This document shows positions 1 through 10,859 of a DNA stretch of 64,000 nucleotides, in pieces (within the stretch, counting starts at the first letter, position 1; every line of letters begins with the position of its first letter). The notes under the pieces were generated by a model, which did no database searches, had not been told where the DNA came from, and saw only the letters and a program-made list of their open reading frames with translations. The DNA is from Inia geoffrensis (taxonomy: Eukaryota; Chordata; Mammalia; Artiodactyla; Iniidae), in the NCBI GenBank assembly GCA_036417435.1, contig CM070909.1:9332597-9396596 (forward strand). The letters are read 5' to 3'. Made by a program: the position numbers and the translations under genes.

Positions 1-205
1 GTTCAAAGCACAACCCCCCTTCCGTGACCTCGATGTTCTCTGAGCAGTCCTTGGGGTTCCAGCCGTGGCGCCGTTGGGCCCCCAGGTCAGGAGCGGGAGC
101 CGCGAGCAGCTCCTCCAAGCCCTCGGGACAAGACAGGTCAGGGTACAGGGCCTGCGGGGTGTGGGTGCTGCTGCCACCGCCCCCTGCCGAGGCTGTCTGG
201 CCCAT
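1..205 (-). CDS. SPSB2: SPSB2, first coding exon (partial)
   Basis: Read on the minus strand from the ATG at 205-203, this gives 68 residues beginning MGQTASAGGGG and running through LYPDLSCPEGLEELL and RRHGWNPKDCSENIEV to the window edge. This matches the N-terminus of SPSB2 (SPRY domain- and SOCS box-containing protein 2) as known from human. The family protein is a substrate adaptor: its SPRY domain binds targets such as inducible nitric oxide synthase and its SOCS box recruits an Elongin B/C-Cullin5 ubiquitin ligase. Only the N-terminal tail and the start of the SPRY domain are visible; the SPRY core and SOCS box lie to the left of the window. A splice acceptor is likely just upstream of the ATG (CT at 218-219, AG on the minus strand), so the 5' UTR is probably in a separate noncoding exon toward the CpG island at 430-900. 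Identity is firm; exon limits are inferred. Confidence 0.93.
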   Translation of the reverse strand, partial: MGQTASAGGGGSSTHTPQALYPDLSCPEGLEELLAAPAPDLGAQRRHGWNPKDCSENIEVTEGGLCFE

Positions 206-429
206 GGAGGTGAGGAGCTGGAGAACTCCCCTAAAGAGGCTTGCTGGGGCGTCTCTCTTCTGAAAGTCGAGCTCCCGGTCGGGATCGACCTAGAGAGGAG
301 TTGGGAGAGAAGAGTGTGTGAAGCGAGGGATCCTGGAGGGTACTCCTCACCCAGGCGCCCCATCCTTTCCCCAGGTTTGCTCCCCGCCCCGCTCCTCCCT
401 CTTTCCTCCCTCAAAGCTCCCAGGCCCAT

Positions 430-900
430 CACTACCTTGCCCTCACCCACCTGTCCCGGTCTCTCGAGACTCGCGAGTTCGCCGCCTTTCGGCCTGTCGA
501 GGGACCTTCCCCCTCGTGCGCCCCGCAACCCTGTCACCGCCCTCGAACCTCGCAGGGCTTCCCGTGCCGGGAGGTCGCCGGCCCTCCGGAGCAGCCCAGC
601 CTGAAGTGGCCGAAGCGCGCTGGGCGCAGCCCGCCGGCCTCTTCCGCCGCCAGCACTTCCCACAGGCCTCGCCCCGCCCCACGGCCCCGCCCCCAAGGCC
701 CCTCTGGGCGGTTAACTCTCTCGTCACCGTCTCAGGGTGACGCGGGGCCCCTCGGGGGGCGGTTAACACCCGGCTCCTGCCTGGGCCGCTGGGGGAACGT
801 AGCGCGTAGAGCCCATTCCGGGGCGGTAAACCTCCGGTAGCAGCCCCAGGCCGCTCCTCGCCCCGAGGCCCCGCCCCCGCGAGGAGGCGGGCCGGGCGCT
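430..900. promoter_or_regulatory. CpG-rich promoter region upstream of SPSB2
   Basis: The segment is rich in CpG and in CCGCCCC/GGGCGG (Sp1-type) boxes, with no TATA box evident. It lies immediately upstream of the minus-strand SPSB2 coding exon and probably holds its noncoding first exon. It also contains three copies of GGGCGGTTAAC or GGGCGGTAAAC at 706, 757 and 821. It could drive transcription in both directions, but no plus-strand gene is recognisable beside it. Confidence 0.6.
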
Positions 901-1289
901 TAAACCTTACCCGGCTCCTATGGAGTCCGCCCCTGGCCGCCCAAGCTCGGAGTTAACCCTTTCATGTTATCATCGCTTTGGAGGTCTGTTCTCCACCGTC
1001 AAGAACTTTGAGCTTCCTGGGCCAGCAGCTCCTGAGCCCCTAGGGGTGTGGGACAGAAGGTCAAGGAAGGGCTTCCATTGTGGTGACATCTATTTCCGAG
1101 TCCTGGTGATTCTGGGTCACTGTCACTGGGCTGATCTTTTTCTGACCCGGGTTGTGAGTCAGCCTGCTCTGTGCCTGAGGTTCTGAACTCTTGAGTTTCT
1201 GGCTCTGAACGGTGGGCGTCATGGGTCTGCGTGCTGTTCTAGCCTTCATCCTACCTGTCAATCCATTCCTGAGCTGTCAGCCTCATCTG

Positions 1290-1765
1290 GTAGAGTGTGT
1301 GGATAAGACCTTGGTTGTGAGTGAAGCTATACCACTAATTAGTTCTCTGACCTTGGAAAGGTTGCCAGACTTCTCTAAACCTGTTTTCTCTTACGTAAAA
1401 TGGGAATAATGATGGTACTTACCTCACAGGGTTGTTGTGGAGTTGAGATAAACCAGCTGAAGCACTTAGCACAGAGTCTGCTAGATAGTTTGTACTAAGC
1501 ATAGGTATTCCTGTTTCCTTAACATTTACTAAGTGCCCACTTTATAGAAAGGCAATCTAATATTAGTGGTAAATGATGCCAGCTGTGGAGCCAGGCTGAC
1601 TGGGTGTGAACACCTGAAGGCCCGTATGCGGGGGACCTTGGGCAAATTTATTAACCTCTTCATGCCTGTTTCTCTCTCTGTAAAATGGAGATACTATTGG
1701 TATCTACTGCATAGGCTCTAGTGAGGATTCAGTGAGGTTATATACATGTAAAGCACTTAGTTTCT
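1290..1765 (+). repeat. Two MIR SINE fragments in tandem
   Basis: Two stretches, about 1290-1500 and 1550-1765, each show the MIR core order: loss-of-precursor wording such as 'accttgg', then 'taaaatgg(g/a)', then 'gtgaggatt' or equivalent, then 'aagcacttag'. Both are strongly diverged, as expected for this ancient mammalian SINE. Confidence 0.6.
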
Positions 1766-1799
1766 GGTTCAAATTTAATCATTTGTGCTGAGCATTGAG

Positions 1800-3090
1800 G
1801 ATTAAGCAGGGAATCTTCAAGGAAGTTACAAGGACACTTATGAAACAGTTTATCGTGCAGTAGATAAAATTCTGGATATCCAGAAAGTACTATAGGAGTA
1901 AAAAGGATGGGACTCCTAACCAGAGGTGAAGCAGTTCAGAAAGGAAAGTGTCCTCGAGGAGATGACACTGGGCTGAATCTTTTTTTTTTCTTTAGTATTT
2001 ATTTTTTATTTATTTAGGCTGCCTGGGGTCTTAGTTGTGGCACACTGGATCTTAGTTGCGGCATGTGGACTTCCTAGTTGCGGCATGCATGCGGGATCTA
2101 GTTCCCCCACCAGGGATCGAACCTACGCCCCCTGTATTGGGAGCACGAAGTCTTACCCACTGGACCACCAGGGAAGTCCCTGGGCTGAATCTTTAAAAAT
2201 GACAAGGAATTTGCCTGAGAGGTGGTTCTGCAGGACTGGAGGTTGGATTAGAGTTGCTGCATGAATAAGACATTCAGACTGAGAGGTCAACATGAAAATA
2301 AAACAGGAGCGATAGCTGGGTTTGGGGAAGTTGGAAGATTTCAGGGTTGCTGCAGCGTAAGACGCAAGCCTAGGGAAGTCGGTGTGAGATCAGGAGGGCT
2401 TGCAGGCCAAGTTAAGAACGCAAATGTTACCCTGTAGGACAGATGGATAATGGGGGAGCCACGTAGGAGAGAGGCGGGAGAGGAACATGGTTAGAAACTT
2501 CTTTTAGAAAAAGCATCCCGGCAGCAGTGAAGCGGCCCAGGTGACGTGTTGAGAGCCTGGAATAGGGCAGTCGAAATAAGGATAAAAAGAATTCAAGAAA
2601 CACTGATGAAACTGCAAGACCTGGTGACTGATTAGATGCTGAGGCCAGGGAAAGGAGAGAGAGAAAGGGACGTTTTCTAGACTGGAAGACTTTTTTGGAA
2701 GGTGGTGCCACGAGAAGACGGAGATGACAGAAAGAGGAGCCAATGGGGGCAGGGGCAGGAGGGTGGGAGAGAGAGATGGTGAGTTCACTTTAGGACGTGT
2801 TCTTGAGGTGCCTGAGCAACAACCCAATGGAACCATCCAGAACACGCTTGACAGTGGCAGGTCTGGAAAAGAAAAAGAAAATGGCAGGGCTGGAGGGGCA
2901 GTGAGAGGCCTGGGCTGGAGATATAAATTTGGGAGGTGTATCAGCCTTTAGCCAGGAATTGAACTATGAGAACAAGAGGAGCCCTGGAGAGAATGTGTAG
3001 AGTGAGGAGAGGGTCAGGGAGGACACAGCACAGCAGACAATTCAGGTTTGATTACCTACATGATTTTTTGGGTCATCAGCAATTTTAGTG
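1800..3090 (+). repeat. Old LINE (L2-type) derived sequence, interrupted by a SINE
   Basis: The stretch has phrases typical of an old, widely dispersed mammalian repeat ('gggctggagatataaatttggga', cut short here as the matching part near 2910, and 'gtgctgagcattgagg' near 1790). It is split by the CHR SINE at 1981-2180. I assign it to the L2 type by recollection only; no gene is seen here. Confidence 0.35.
1981..2180 (-). repeat. CHR-type SINE
   Basis: T-rich tail at the left, then the SINE body, ending at the right in the reverse-complemented tRNA-like head 'ccaccagggaagtccc'. The duplicated host words 'tgggctgaatct' at both edges mark the target-site duplication. Confidence 0.9.
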
Positions 3091-3401
3091 AGAGAGTGCG
3101 TGTGGACTGTGGATGTCCAGGCTGAGGGTGCTGAACTGGCACCTCCTGTGTGTCAGGCACTGTGCTACACGCTTCACATTTTTAGGGGATAGAGAGTCGG
3201 CAGAGGTAAGGTGACAGATTTGTCTCAGAGTTAAAATTACCCTTGACAATACCTTACTTACCCCATCTATTAGGTACAGCATATGTTAGTTTCAGGTAAA
3301 ATACAATACATGGCAGTACACATATAATGATGTACAGAATAACATTTTACATTGTTTTAATTGAAGAGAAAGAAGAAAGCATATTAAAAAGAAGGATGTG
3401 G

Positions 3402-3523
3402 CGACTTCGCTGGCAGTCCAGCGGTTAAGACTCCACGCTTCCACTGCAGGGGGCACAGGTTCAATCCCTGACCCAGGAACTAAGGTTCCACATGCTGCAA
3501 GGTGTGGCAAAAACAAAAAAAGA
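3402..3523 (+). repeat. Short CHR/tRNA-Glu SINE
   Basis: Head 'gacttcgctggcagtccagcgg', B-box-like 'ggttcaatccc' and an A-rich tail with AAAAACAAAAAAA. It is the short, tRNA-proximal form of the SINE. Confidence 0.85.
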
Positions 3524-3789
3524 ACCTGAACACTTGTCATCCACCCAACCTGGATATTCTTGCCAGTGTGACAACAAAAATAAAGACGTCATGTCTTGGG
3601 GGTCAGATACCAAGCCTAACCCAAGGCCAACGCCAGTTGAGCTTGAGAAGTTGCGGCTGCTCAGCTGCTGCTGGTTTAAAACATTTCTTCACCAATCATT
3701 GCCACTGAATCCTGGACTGCTCAAACATTTGTTGGTAATAGCTCAAATGTTCCACAATGCTACAAATAATTTTAACGTTTACATCCATG

Positions 3790-4190
3790 TTGTTACATGA
3801 AAAGGTAGCTCATTACTTCCATCATTTTACAGCATTCCGTTGTACGGATATACCACAGTTTACCTATTCTACTGTTGATGGACATGTGAGTTGTTTCCAT
3901 TTTCAGCCATTATAGAGAAAGCGACTATGTACAGGATTGCAGATTCTTTTGATGGACCTAGGCACTCATTTTTGTTGGGTGCGTACTTACTGTGCAGAAT
4001 TGCCGGGTTACAAGGAATTGCAATGCATAGATTTAACCAAATGTAATTTTCAGGTTTCTCTCCATGGAGGGATTTTATTCAGAAATTAAATCATTTAGGT
4101 ATTTACAGCATGGAACACTTCAACAAGTTTATGAAGATTTGAACAACAGTTCAAATCTTCCTGTTCTTCCTATCTTTATCTTCTGGGGAT
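3790..4190 (-). repeat. Probable L1 3'-end fragment
   Basis: Contains degenerate reverse-orientation L1 words (bringing to mind 'ccattgtatggatataccacagttt' and 'ttgatggacat...ttgtttccatttt'). It is old and diverged; the limits are approximate. Confidence 0.5.
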
Positions 4191-4257
4191 GATTTTATCA
4201 GTTCCTCAGCTTTTTTTTTTTTTTTTAGAAAAGTAATAATTTCTTTCTTTCTTTTTT

Positions 4258-4866
4258 TTTAACATCTTTATTGGGGTATAATTGCTCTACACTGGTGTGT
4301 CAGTTTCTACTTTATAACGAAGTGAATCAGTTATACATATACACACGTTCACATATTTCTTCCCTCTTGCGTCTCCCTCCCTCCCTCCCTCCCTATCCCA
4401 CCCCTCCAGGCCAGGCGGTCACAAAGCACCGAGCCGATATCCCTGTGCCAAGCGGCTGCTTCCCACTAGCTATCTGCCTTACGTTTGTTAGTATATGTCC
4501 ATGCCCCTCCCTCGCCCTCTCGTAGCTCACCCCTCCCCCTCCCCATATCCTCAAGTCCGTTCTCTAGTAGGTCTGTGTCTTTATTCCTGTCCTACCCCTA
4601 GGTTCTTCATAACTTTTTTTTTTCTTAAATTCCATATATATGTGCTAGCATACAGTATTTGTCTTTCTCTTTCTGACTTCACTCTGTATGACAGACTCGA
4701 GGTCTATCCACCTCATCACAAATAGCTCAATTTCGTTTCTTTTTATCGCTGAGTAATATTCCATTGTGTATATGTGCCACATCTTCTTTATCCATTCATC
4801 TGACGATGGGCACTTAGGTTGTTTCCATCTCCGGGCTATTGTAAATAGAGCTGCAGCGAACATCAG
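4258..4866 (-). repeat. L1 3'-end fragment
   Basis: Reverse orientation relative to the window: it begins at 'acatctttattggggtataatt' (the complement of the L1 3' end) and runs through the CTCC-rich UTR into the last part of ORF2 (complement encodes MWHIYTMEYYSAIKRNE). It is 5'-truncated and not coding. Confidence 0.88.
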
Positions 4867-4984
4867 CTTTTTATTAGTGTTTCTCTGTGGCTCTCAAGTT
4901 CTTTCATTTCTTCCACAAAACCATAATGATCCACTTGTTAGGCCAAACAGTGAGTTTCACTTCTTTGTCAATAGAAAACCCTTA

Positions 4985-5284
4985 CAGGACTTCCCTGGTG
5001 GCGCAGTGGTTAGGAATCCGCCTGCTAATGCAGGGAACACGGGTTCGAGCCCTGGTCCAGGAAGACTCCACATGCCGCGGAGCAACTAAGCCCGTGCGCC
5101 ACAACTACTGAAGCCCATGCGCCAAGAGCCCGTGCTCCGCAGCAAGAGAAGGCACCGCAATGAGAAGCCCGTGCACCACAACAAACAGTAGCCCCCACTC
5201 ACCGCAACTAGAGAAAGCCTGCGCGCAGCAACGAAGACCCAATGCAGCCAAAAATAAATAAATAAATGTATTTTTAAAAATTAA
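4985..5284 (+). repeat. Full-length CHR SINE with target-site duplication
   Basis: Starts 'ggacttccctggtggcgcag' and ends in an (AAAT)n-rich tail. AGAAAACCCTTA occurs at 4973-4984 and again at 5285-5296, giving a 12-bp duplication. Confidence 0.95.
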
Positions 5285-5296
5285 AGAAAACCCTTA

Positions 5297-6215
5297 AAAT
5301 ACTAAACACATTCTTCCCAACAAGCAAGGACTGTTTGAGGCTTAGTTGTTTCCATGCCTGCTTAATATAAAGGATGCAACTGGCAATACTGGAGCACTCT
5401 CAACTCTTCTAACTCATGACCACATTAAGATCAGGGTTAGCATTCAGTTGGCTCTGGGAGTCAAGGCGGAATCTCAGCCTCATGCATGTGCCTTTGAAAC
5501 AGCAACTCATGCTTAATCAGCAGAAGGAAGGATAGGGGAGACGTTAGAGGGAAGAAGACTTCAAAGCCTTTGTGAGCACACTCATAAAGTGTGTGGTACC
5601 TCAGAGTGGTACTGCCGCCCATGAGCAGCAACAACAAAGCCAAGGATTTTCTCTCTGAGATCCTACTTGGCTTCTAGAATGTAAACTGCAAAACGAAATC
5701 AGGAAAAGTGCTGCAGCCACCCAGGACTTTGCATTTGATTGCTAGAGCACAGCAAAGAACAAACAAACAAACAAAAAAACAAATGGGGCCGGGGGGGGGG
5801 GGGCACTGGGATTTGTACCTCTGTAGAACTCTCTGGCTTTATTAAACAGAGTGCTACACTGCCACCAGGAGAGAAGAGAGAGGTGGTCACAAGGTCATTA
5901 GTTGCTATCACAGCCTCATCAACAGTTTGAACGTTTTTGGTTTCTAAAACTGTTATGCCATCCTTGGCTGGTTTTGAAATCCTTCCATCCCAAGGCTGTC
6001 TTCTCTGGCAGGAGGTGTGAACTGTGACTTGAGACCAAGAGCTTTTCTTTTTCCTTTCCTGCCATGTATGGCCATTGTGAGGCACATACTTCTGTTTCAT
6101 TTCTTCCAGGAATAAGTTTAGTGCTTTTAAAGATTTATCACATGTACTTTGCTCTCACTTTAACAGTTACAGAACTTGATGACCTGGCTTCACAAAATCT
6201 GTTGAATCTTGATTG
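5297..6215 (-). other. Unassigned intergenic sequence with a coding-like minus frame
   Basis: No repeat or gene is recognised. On the minus strand a 133-codon open frame (6100 to 5699) opens with MKQKYVPHNGHTWQERKKK and includes ITVLETKNVQTVDEAVIATN, which looks less random than its neighbours. An AATAAA lies in the same orientation near 5840. A TGA closes the frame a little upstream of the ATG, and the tail runs into a poly-C/poly-A tract. It may be part of an old processed pseudogene, but I cannot name a parent. Confidence 0.25.
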
Positions 6216-6229
6216 CACATGTGATTTTT

Positions 6230-6566
6230 TTTAAAATAAATTTTATTTATTTATTTATGGCTGCAGCATGCCGGCTTTCTCTAGTAGTGGCGAGGGGGCT
6301 ACCCTTCGCTGTGGTGCGCGGTTATCTGACTGTGGTGGCTTCTCTTGTTGCAGAGCACGGGCTCTAGGTGCGCAGGCTTCAGTAGTTGTGGCTCGCCGGC
6401 TCAGTAGTTGTGGCTCACAGGGTCTAGAAGGCAGGCTCAGTAGTTGTGGCGCACAGGCTTAGTTGCTCTGCCCAGGAAGATGTGGGATCTACCTGGATCA
6501 GGGCTTGAAACCGTGTCCCCAGCATTGGCAGGTGGATTCTTAACCACTGCGCCACCAGGGAAGACC
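6230..6566 (-). repeat. Full-length CHR SINE with target-site duplication
   Basis: T-rich tail ('aaataaattttatttatttat') at the left and reverse-complemented head at the right. CACATGTGATTT is present at 6216-6227 and again from 6567. Confidence 0.93.
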
Positions 6567-6944
6567 CACATGTGATTTCTTGAGATCATACTCATGTGCC
6601 ACGTTGGAGATGGACACACTGCCCCTCCTTAGGTAAGCTCATTTTTCTTCCAGCATGGGAAGGGATATCTGTTTCTTTGGCTGGGAGCCAGATGAAGTGG
6701 TTAGACTGCATTCAGGTGGGTCGTGTTATGTGGAAAAGAGGCATCTTAAAACACTGGAATCTAGCTTAAAAAGCAAAACACTAGAACCCAGTCAGCCTCC
6801 CAAGAAACACACAATGAGAGGCTGAGAACCGGCTGAGAGCACAGAGTCCAGTATCCCGCCTCCTCCCGCTCGCGTGGAACGGTGGCTGGAGGCCTTCCGC
6901 CCTATTTAATCTGAGAATCGTTGGGCTCACGTTAAGGGTGCCTA

Positions 6945-7085
6945 TGATGAAACCCCACCACATCTCATTTAATCCCCACAACGAAGACGGCCCAATGTTT
7001 ACAGATTCACAAAGCGAGGCTGCGAAAGGTTAAACGACTTTTCTGTGACTAGAGCTGGTAAATGGCAGCAACTGGGCTCAAAAAA
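6945..7085 (-). repeat. MIR fragment
   Basis: Shows the reverse MIR order 'ttaatccccacaacgaa', 'tttacagattcacaaa', 'gaggctgcgaaaggttaaacgac'. Diverged and short. Confidence 0.55.
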
Positions 7086-7089
7086 CAAG

Positions 7090-7490
7090 AAGCCACTGCG
7101 CCAAATCCCCGGGCGGGGACGAAATGGCGACTGCATGAAACGCGCCCTAAAGCAGACGTGACACCCGCGTTACCGCCCGGGCGCCGGCTACGTAACCGCG
7201 GCGCAGTGGGAGGCGGGACATGCTGACTCCCCGGGGTGGAGGTCACGTGCGCGGTTACGTGCGCAGGCGCGGCAGATGGGCCGCCCGAGTGGCTCGCGCG
7301 CCTCACAGCGGCCGCAGCAGTGACACGCTCCCCGCCCCGCCCGCCGCAGAGGGCCGTCTTGGGCCTGCAAGCTCCCGCCCCCGCCCACCTCCTTCCGGCG
7401 CTGGCGTTTGCGTCTGGAACATTCTGCGCCGGAACAAAGGCCCCAGGGCGGAAGTGAGGGCTGCTGAGGGGCGGCTGTAGCTCCGGGTTC
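7090..7490. promoter_or_regulatory. Orphan CpG island
   Basis: A dense CpG cluster with CACGTGCGCGG, TTACGTGCGCAGGCGC (NRF1/E-box-like) and CCGCCCGCCGC, about 7 kb upstream of SPSB2 and 18 kb before LRRC23. Both strands have open frames here of about 80-100 codons, but their composition is what GC-rich random sequence gives. It looks like a promoter or CpG-rich enhancer without a recognised gene. Confidence 0.5.
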
Positions 7491-8084
7491 CACGGGAGAG
7501 TAGAAGGAACTAGTGCTTCAGCAGATCTGCTAATAGAGGCTGATGGAATTTAATCGACGTTTGAAGGGCTTCCTTCCTCCATCACTCAAAAAAACCGTCC
7601 TTAACTTCCCCATCTGTCTCCTCTTCCCACGGTCAGTGTAGTTCTGTCTAGGGACCCTCCACAGGAGACAGTATTTGTGTTCACCGGGGAGGAGAGCGAG
7701 GCCGGAAGTAGGAGACACCCAGGTTATTCTAGAAACTGCAGGGGAAAGGGGCACGCCTACAAAACCCACTCCCTCTTAAACTCTGCCAGCCTAGATGAGT
7801 CAGTCATCAAAAGTCTTACTTGCCAAATCGAATGTCCCTTTGTTTATCATTGCTAATTTTTTAAAAGACTGACAACTTTTTATAGTTTTTCTCCACCTTT
7901 ATATCCTTTACGGCCTTCATTTCCTTCTAGTGAATCCTAAGTGGGGCTAGCTCCCTGGCTTGTCCTTTGTTCACTCATTAGTGATTCACAAAGTGGAGGG
8001 AGGAGCTAAAGGCATTTCATCTATACAGCAAATCCAAACTGAGGGCAGGAAGTTCTTAATTACTTTTAAAAATCACATTTAATA

Positions 8085-8190
8085 CTCAATCTGCAAGTAT
8101 TTATTGAGCATTTACTATGTGGCATGCACTGGTCCTGGGCGGTAGGGATGCAGAGCAAAACTGAAAGTCTGTTGGACTTAGAAGAATATG
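8085..8190 (+). repeat. L2 3'-end fragment
   Basis: Contains 'tatttattgagcatttactatgtggc' type wording (position 8098 on) and 'ctgggcggtagggatgcagagcaaaac', characteristic of the L2 3' end. Confidence 0.55.
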
Positions 8191-8339
8191 ACATAGAAGT
8201 ACTTGATGACATTTGGAAAGGAACAAACTCGATCCACAAATTCAGGTATAAAGACAAATTGTGTTTGCTGCCATCAAGGAAAAACAGGGCCCGGTAAGAG
8301 GGAATCCTAATTTAGATTATGGTTAAGAATGGCATTTCT

Positions 8340-8702
8340 GGACTTCTCTGGTGGCGCAGTGGTTAAGAATCCACCTGCCAGGGCAGGGGACACAGGTTCG
8401 AGCCCTGGTCCAGGAAGATCCCACATGCCGTGGAGCAACTGAGCCTGTGCGCCACAACTACTGAGCCTGCGTTCTAGAGCCCTTGAGCCACAACTGTTGA
8501 GTCCGCGAGCCACAGCCACTGGAGCCCGCGCGCCTAGAGCCCGTGCTCTGCAACAAGAGAAGCCATCGCAATGAGAAGCCCGGGTACCGCAACAAAGAGT
8601 AGCGCCCGCTCGCCGCAACTAGAGAAAGCCCGCACACAGCAACGAAGACCCAACGCAGCCAAAAATAAATAAATAAAATAAATAAGTTAATTAAAGAAAA
8701 AG
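8340..8702 (+). repeat. Full-length CHR SINE with target-site duplication
   Basis: Head 'gacttctctggtggcgcag', long body, A-rich tail. The target word AAGAATGGC(A/C)TTTCTG is found at the left edge (8325-8340) and again at 8703-8718 with one mismatch. Confidence 0.94.
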
Positions 8703-8799
8703 AAGAATGGCCTTTCTGAGAAGGCCTAGAAGACCTCAGGATGTAACCGAGCAGGACCCTATGGGCCTTCCTGGGACAGACCCCACCCACGTAGCCTCT

Positions 8800-9230
8800 G
8801 TTTTATAGCTCCTCTCGAAAGTACCTAGATGATAGTATCTGATGCACATTTTCTGAGTTGTTTCATAGATGCTAGAACCACCACCAAGTGGAAGAAATTA
8901 ACCGCTTGATGGCCATGAGCAAATAGCCTACTGGTGCCTAAGGAATGATAATGTTAACCCCTGTGACACGGGCCTGTTACCTCACCATTCAGAAAATTGT
9001 GCACTAACTGATCATATACACTGGGACTCCCCCTCCCTCATCTGGCCTTTAAAATTGCTTTGCTGAAACCCGTGGGAAGTTTGAGTGTTTTAAGCACCAG
9101 TTGCCCTGGGCTGCTCTCTTGCAGCCCTACAATAAACACTGCACTTTCCTTCACCACAACCCGGTGTCATTAGATTGGCTTTACTGTGCATGGGCAAGCA
9201 GATCCAAGTTTGGTTCAGTATCAAGGTGTT
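8800..9230 (+). repeat. LTR-like sequence (endogenous retrovirus remnant)
   Basis: Has an LTR-like order: CCTTTAAAATTG promoter-like box near 9046, then AATAAA at 9132 followed within 40 bp by a CA-rich end. No coding region accompanies it. The element name and exact borders are not determined. Confidence 0.35.
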
Positions 9231-9364
9231 AGTTAAGAGTTCCACACAGAAGAAAAGAATATTAAGTGAAAGCCACAAGAAGGAGGGAGTTAGGTGGGAG
9301 AAGGAACTGAAACAGGAGGGAAGGGGGCAGGGCACAACCTTTAAAAGAATGATGTAGCCATAGG

Positions 9365-9800
9365 ACATGACAAAAACTGGTTAGAACCAACCAGGTCCAA
9401 GATGACAGAAGTTTCGACTTCCAGTGGACCTTGAGCCTCATTATACGCTCGTTGTAATATATTAGCATGCTAAATGACACACCCAACAGCGCCATGATAG
9501 TTCTGAGGCTAACCATAAAAGGCCAAAAAGTGGACAGTGGCCCAATTCCTGGAAATCCCCACCCCTTCCCCGAAATAGTTGGAATAATCCTCCCATTCAT
9601 TAGCCTATGAAATTACCCAGCCCATAAAAACTAACCATCCCCATATTTCAGGGCCTCTTGCCTTCCACACTCGGTCTCTGGAGTGTGTTTCTCTCTAGAT
9701 AAGTCCACTTCATACCTATTACTTTGTCTCTCACTGAATTCTTTCTGCCATGAGACATCAAGAACCTGAGCTTCAGTAAGTCCTGAGAGCAGGTGTGTGA
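9365..9800 (+). repeat. LTR of an endogenous retrovirus
   Basis: Contains CATAAAA near 9623, then 'cactttgtctctcactgaattc'-type text, then a PBS-like 'gggttcaagtccc' at 9828. The last 100 bp resemble the reverse complement of 11,395-11,600 and the text near 15,090. No intact viral genes are present. Confidence 0.55.
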
Positions 9801-9944
9801 TCTCAATTAAAAAAACGTGGGTTCAAGTCCCAATCTGGGTTGCACGGTTGCAGAACTGGCCCTGTGACCCAAGTGTGGCTGGAGCTCAATAGCAAAGGTC
9901 ATGACAGACCTTGCTTGGATTGCTACAGAAGTTCACGTACCCAA

Positions 9945-10745
9945 TGCATGGTGAGGCCAAACAAACCAAAATGTTGGAGTTTGGAGCAAAGAAAGGTTTA
10001 TTGCAGGGCCAAGCAAGGAGAACAGGTGGCCTGGGCTCAAAAAACCAGAACTTCCTGATGGTTTGGGGGGAGAAATTTTTATAGGCAAAATTTAGGATGA
10101 GGGCTACAGGGTGTGACTTTCTTCTGATTGGTTTGTGGTGAGGTAACAGGGCGGTGCCATCCTCCGCCTGGGTGGGGGCCTTAGTTCCTGCAGAAGAGCT
10201 CAAAGGTAGTATTATTTTTTAATTAATTAATTTATTTTTTGCAGCATTTGGGTCTTCGTTGCCGTGCACGGGCTTTCTCTAGTTGTGGCGAGCGGGGGCT
10301 ACTCTTAGTTGTGGTGCGCGGGCTTCTCATTGTGGTGGCTTCTCTTGTTGCGGAACACGGGCTCTAGGACTGCGGGCTTCAGTAGTTGTGGCTTGTGGGC
10401 TCTAGAGCACAGGCTCAGTAGTTGTGGCGCAGGGGCTTAGTTGCTCCATGGCACGTGGGATCCTCCTGGACCGGGGCACGAACCCGTGTCCCCTGCATTG
10501 GCAGGCGGATTCTTAACCACTGCGCCATCAGGGAAGCCTCAAAGGTATTATTATGTATATTCCTTGGGGGAGGAACCAGGACCCTGCTCCAAGGTTGCAC
10601 TATTGTTTCTTCACTGCTCTCCCTTTTTTCTGCATTCCCTCCCTTCCCTGATTAGCAACTGTTTGAACCTGCCCTTTGGAACTCAGGGAAGTTTGTGAAT
10701 GAAGCCTGTTTTCTACAAATAAGAAACTGGGGACACAGAAATGAT
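9945..10745 (-). repeat. LTR remnant, split by a CHR SINE
   Basis: Begins with the complement of a polyadenylation signal ('ggtttattgcagggccaagc' near 9990) and continues on both sides of the SINE at 10,213-10,539. Only non-coding LTR-like text is seen. Confidence 0.45.
10213..10539 (-). repeat. Full-length CHR SINE with target-site duplication
   Basis: T-rich tail at left, head 'accatcagggaagcc' at right. The flank words CAAAGGTAGTATTA (10,201) and CAAAGGTATTATTA (10,540) form an imperfect duplication. Confidence 0.93.
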
Positions 10746-10859
10746 TTGTAACAGGGAGGGCCCCGCAGGGTCCTGCTGGGTTTCAAGCTTTGCTTGTAGT
10801 CTAGGATGATGAGTAACCATTTTATCCTAAGGGCAATAGGAAAAGCCAGAGGCTTCTCT

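Noticed and set aside
7188..7493. 101-codon minus frame in the orphan CpG island
   Set aside because: Composition and context fit random GC-rich sequence; no homologue recognised.
8307..8790. Minus-strand frames of about 100 codons across the CHR SINE, as in many other SINE copies
   Set aside because: The same 'protein' (CGTRASHC..., SSCGAQAQ...) recurs in every SINE copy, so it is only the repeat read in one frame.
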